Positions 5,836-8,245 of a stretch of 8,245 bases of DNA are shown here, piece after piece. Made by a program: the position numbers and the translations under genes. The notes beneath the pieces were generated by a model that was not told the origin of the DNA, did not search any database, and was given only the letters and a program-made list of their open reading frames with translations. Position 1 is the stretch's first letter. Every line of letters starts with the position of its first letter. Origin of the DNA: JBMTVN01 sp046047235 (lineage in GTDB: Bacteria > Verrucomicrobiota > Verrucomicrobiia > Limisphaerales > JAHDYP01); assembly GCA_046047235.1 (NCBI GenBank), contig JBJOII010000162.1:1-8245 (forward strand), read 5' to 3'.

Positions 5836-7014
5836 TCAAACCGGCACCGCCGCCCTCATAGCCACCTCGTTCCCATGCCGATCCATCCGCGCCGCAATCT
5901 TCTCCAAAGCCAAAACCTCCTGCGCCCCACCCAAACGAATCGCCTCCCTCGGCATCCCAAATACCACACACGACTCCTCATCCTGAGCCACAGTCCGCCC
6001 CCCACCCTCACGTAACCGCACCATCCCCGCCGCACCATCCCCCCCCATGCCCGTCAAAATCACCGACAAACTATACCTCGCCGCCCCCGCCTGAACCGCA
6101 GACGCAAATAAGACATCCACCGCCGGACGCTGATAATGCACCGCAGGATCCTGGTTCAACCTCACCCCATAACCCGAACCACTCCACTGCATCACCATAT
6201 GAAACCCCCCCGGCGCCACCAACGCCAAACCCGGCCTCAACCGATCCCCCTGCACCGCCTCCCGCACCTCCAGCTGACACAAACCATTCAGCCGGTCCGC
6301 AAAGGCCTTGCTGAAATACGCCGGAATATGCTGCACAATCACAATCGGTGGCATGTCCGCCGGTAACTTCGTCAACACCGTCTTCAAGGCCTCCGTACCC
6401 CCAGTCGATGCCCCCATCAAAATCACCTGACGCGGAGCATACTGCCGCCGATGCTGGCTAATCGGTAACTTCGCCACCGCAACCCTGCCCCCAACTCCCG
6501 CACCCGTTGACCGCAACCTCACAGTCGCAGGATCCGCCTCCACCGGTGCACCCCGGGCCACCGCTGCCTCCTGCCGCTCCAAAAATACGGTCTGCCCCAT
6601 CGGCCGAGGCAACCGACCCACCCGACTCTGCGCCGCCGCACGAATCTTCTGCGCCAATACCCGACCGTCCACCGCCGAATATGCCCCGCCCGGCTTGCCC
6701 ACCACCTCCACCGCACCCGCCTGCAATGCCTCAAGAACCTTGTCCGACCCCGCCGTCGTCAATGAACTCATGATAATCACCGGCATCGGCCGATACTTCA
6801 TGATCAACTTCAAAAACGTAATCCCGTCCATCCGCGGCATCTCAATGTCCAGCGTCACCACATCCGGATCCAACTGCGTAATCCGATCCCTCGCCACATA
6901 CGGATCCACCGCAGTCCCCACAACCTCAATGTCCGGCTCCCGCGAAAGACTGTCCGTCACCGCCCTCCGCACCAAAGCCGAATCATCAACAACTAAGACT
7001 CGAATACGTGCCAT
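5836..7014 (-). CDS. cheB: Chemotaxis response regulator, protein-glutamate methylesterase/deamidase CheB
   Basis: CheB removes methyl groups from glutamates of chemoreceptors, and deamidates glutamines, to reset signalling; its receiver domain is activated by phosphate from CheA. In 392 residues it has a receiver domain at 1-125 (acidic pair Asp10-Asp11, phospho-acceptor Asp56 in TLDIEMP, Lys107 in GKPGG). A long variable linker runs over about 126-194, and the methylesterase domain follows from 195 to about 375. The catalytic triad is visible: Ser203 (GASTGGTEAL), His229 (VIVQHIPAYF) and Asp326 (TGMGGDGAAGM), with VVFGMPREAI at 350-359. All catalytic residues are present, so it should be active. 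It is longer than E. coli CheB (349) because of the linker and a short tail. ATG 7014 lies 3 nt after the HDOD stop (TGA-GCG-ATG), which suggests translational coupling. No cheA, cheW, cheR or receptor gene is in the window. Confidence 0.95.
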   Translation of the reverse strand: MARIRVLVVDDSALVRRAVTDSLSREPDIEVVGTAVDPYVARDRITQLDPDVVTLDIEMPRMDGITFLKLIMKYRPMPVIIMSSLTTAGSDKVLEALQAGAVEVVGKPGGAYSAVDGRVLAQKIRAAAQSRVGRLPRPMGQTVFLERQEAAVARGAPVEADPATVRLRSTGAGVGGRVAVAKLPISQHRRQYAPRQVILMGASTGGTEALKTVLTKLPADMPPIVIVQHIPAYFSKAFADRLNGLCQLEVREAVQGDRLRPGLALVAPGGFHMVMQWSGSGYGVRLNQDPAVHYQRPAVDVLFASAVQAGAARYSLSVILTGMGGDGAAGMVRLREGGGRTVAQDEESCVVFGMPREAIRLGGAQEVLALEKIAARMDRHGNEVAMRAAVPV

Positions 7015-7017
7015 CGC

Positions 7018-7869
7018 TCAAACCAGACTCTTGAACATCGCGTTCACCAAGGTTAACTGCTCCACGGTCTCGATCATGTAATGCGGTAAAGTCTCCGGAC
7101 TTAACCCCAGAATCTCCAGCGCCTCCGCCCTCCCCCGCATCGCCAAAGCCTGATGCCCATAACTGTGCCCCAAAAAATGCGCGATCAAATTGGACAGATA
7201 CACATACGCCGCCAACCGGTCATGCGGCTTCGCCGCCTTCGGCTGATGATGCCACCACACCGCACTCACAATCGGTACCGGGAACTTCCAGCGACTCAAT
7301 AACCGACCACCCACCTCCGCATGCTGAACCCCCAATAACCGCTTCTCCGCCTCCAGCAAGGAATGCTGCTTCTGCTCCGTCTCCTCCACCAGCTTCGCGT
7401 AAATGTGCTCCAAAGCCTCAGATAACACGATCTTCCCCACGTCATGTAACAACGCCGCCGTAAACACCAGGTTCTCGTCGTCCTCCCCAATCCTCCGCGC
7501 CATCACCTGCGCCGCAACCGCAGAAGCCACTGTGTGCTGCCATAATTCACCCCGCCCTAACCCATACCCCTTCTGCTCCGGCCCCAACGTCCGCGCCCCC
7601 ACCACCGCCGTCACCAGCTGGTAAACTTGCTTGAAACCCAACCACGTCACCGCCTGGCTCAAATCCCCAATCGATGTCGATGGCGAATAAAACGCACTGT
7701 TGCATAACTGCAACACCGCCGCCGTGATCGAAGGATCATACGCAATCAATGAGACCACCCGGTCCGAATCCACATCCTCGTTGCTCAATAACGTCAGCAG
7801 CTCCGGCAACACCCGCGGCGCCGGAGGCAAATGCTTCACCTTGTTGATATACTCGTCTAGCTCTTGCAT
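7018..7869 (-). CDS. HDOD-domain protein (HD-related output domain)
   Basis: HDOD proteins are signalling outputs found with chemotaxis, two-component and cyclic-di-GMP genes; their biochemical role is mostly unclear. This 283-residue protein is a stand-alone HDOD domain with no receiver or GGDEF part. The N-terminal half has LPPAPRVLPELLTLL (14-28) and DPSITAAVLQLCNSAFYSP (45-63), the family's hallmark. The C-terminal half holds the HD segment: His112 (WQHTVASA), the HD pair His142-Asp143 (LLHDVGKIVL), His183 (QHAEVGG) and His207-His208 (WWHHQP). The HD ligands look largely kept, so metal binding, or even hydrolase activity, cannot be excluded. ATG 7869 is supported by GAGGTG 8 nt upstream, inside the end of cheD; the two genes overlap by 13 bp, and cheB starts 3 nt after this stop. 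The arrangement points to a job in the same receptor adaptation or signalling pathway. Confidence 0.92.
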   Translation of the reverse strand: MQELDEYINKVKHLPPAPRVLPELLTLLSNEDVDSDRVVSLIAYDPSITAAVLQLCNSAFYSPSTSIGDLSQAVTWLGFKQVYQLVTAVVGARTLGPEQKGYGLGRGELWQHTVASAVAAQVMARRIGEDDENLVFTAALLHDVGKIVLSEALEHIYAKLVEETEQKQHSLLEAEKRLLGVQHAEVGGRLLSRWKFPVPIVSAVWWHHQPKAAKPHDRLAAYVYLSNLIAHFLGHSYGHQALAMRGRAEALEILGLSPETLPHYMIETVEQLTLVNAMFKSLV

Positions 7870-8245
7870 AGAAGCATCACCTCATTCGGTTGACCCGATA
7901 CCTTCAAACGCACATCACCCGTGCTCAAACTCATATACATGGTGCGGTTAACCACACCCCCAACCTGCTCAGCACTAATCGTCAGCCCGTGCTTCGTCAG
8001 TAACCCCTTCAAGGCCTCATAGTTCCTCCGGCCAATGTTAAAATACCCGCCCTCATCCATAATCTGCGCCCCGCCCGCCACAGCAATGATCATCCGCTGC
8101 TTCACCGCCCCAAATTGATAGCACGCCCGAAATAACGCCGGCACACCCGTGTCCACAAACATCGCCGGCTTCGCCGCCGCCTTCGCCGCATCAATCGATG
8201 AATCCGGCAGCATAATGTGTAACAACCCCCCCGCATGCACCACCG
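7857..8245 (-). CDS. cheD: Chemoreceptor glutamine deamidase CheD (5' end outside window)
   Basis: CheD converts specific glutamines of chemoreceptors to glutamate and in some bacteria works with CheC. About 129 C-terminal codons are present and the frame is open to the right edge; the GTG at 8243 is an internal valine codon, not a start. Visible family features are the catalytic His in GGLLHIMLP (near residue 9 of this fragment), the FGAVKQRMIIAVAGGAQIM segment (residues 44-62), FNIGRRNYEALKGLL (68-82) and EQVGGVVNRTMYMSLSTGDV (91-110), matching the usual order of GGA, NIG.RN and D.GG......F...G.V blocks. The catalytic Cys lies before the fragment and cannot be checked. The TAG overlaps the HDOD start by 13 bp. 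Confidence 0.93.
   Translation of the reverse strand, partial: VVHAGGLLHIMLPDSSIDAAKAAAKPAMFVDTGVPALFRACYQFGAVKQRMIIAVAGGAQIMDEGGYFNIGRRNYEALKGLLTKHGLTISAEQVGGVVNRTMYMSLSTGDVRLKVSGQPNEVMLLCKS
7878..7883 (-). promoter_or_regulatory. Shine-Dalgarno of the HDOD gene within cheD
   Basis: The minus strand reads GAGGTG followed by 8 nt and then ATG 7869. The site lies in the last codons of cheD, so ribosomes finishing cheD pass directly over it. It fixes the HDOD start. Confidence 0.7.

Overview
The window looks like an ordinary chromosomal segment from a moderately GC-rich Gram-negative bacterium (three hand-counted rows of coding DNA run from about 53 to 62% GC). A member of the Verrucomicrobiota or a close PVC relative is the best guess. 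This rests on the style of the two short prepilins (GGFTLVEIMIVVAIIGLL, a Cys-Ile-Glu segment, SNLRIIEDSK, a YNVNPVG tail), the plant-like 6-phosphofructokinase, and the cheD-HDOD-cheB grouping. It is an inference from family resemblance, not a taxonomic assignment.

Layout. Positions 1-1951 carry two plus-strand genes: the end of a class I O-methyltransferase (5' end outside the window) and an APC-family amino acid permease. From 1948 to 8245 every gene is on the minus strand. Read in the direction of transcription (right to left) they are: a 5'-truncated cheD, an HDOD-domain gene, cheB, an ABC-2-type exporter ATPase without a permease partner here, a 437-bp intergenic region, two tandem prepilin paralogues (about 72% identical in the mature part), and an ATP-type 6-phosphofructokinase. 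The permease and phosphofructokinase converge tail to tail and their stop codons overlap.

How the genes fit together. CheD (receptor glutamine deamidase) and CheB (receptor methylesterase/deamidase with a receiver domain) act on the same chemoreceptor glutamine and glutamate sites. The HDOD gene between them overlaps cheD by 13 bp and ends 3 nt before cheB, so the three are probably translated together as an adaptation or signalling module. The ABC ATPase follows closely and is probably co-transcribed. The prepilin region is separate. The large intergenic region holds a good sigma-54 (-24/-12) promoter candidate, an upstream dyad suitable for an enhancer-binding protein, and an imperfect inverted repeat. 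The first prepilin has its own strong rho-independent terminator.

The plus strand is strongly C-rich over G in all coding parts, whatever the gene direction. Minus-strand genes therefore use G/T-ending codons and plus-strand genes use C-ending codons. The minus strand is probably the replication leading strand. The same bias produces many long spurious ORFs. The 4345-4781 region departs from this bias.

I found no mobile element, CRISPR array, tRNA or rRNA. Nothing here is clearly a new system. The most interesting points are the prepilin control region, the unequal expression it implies for the two prepilins, the HDOD gene inside a cheD/cheB pair, and the D-to-H change in the methyltransferase metal site.
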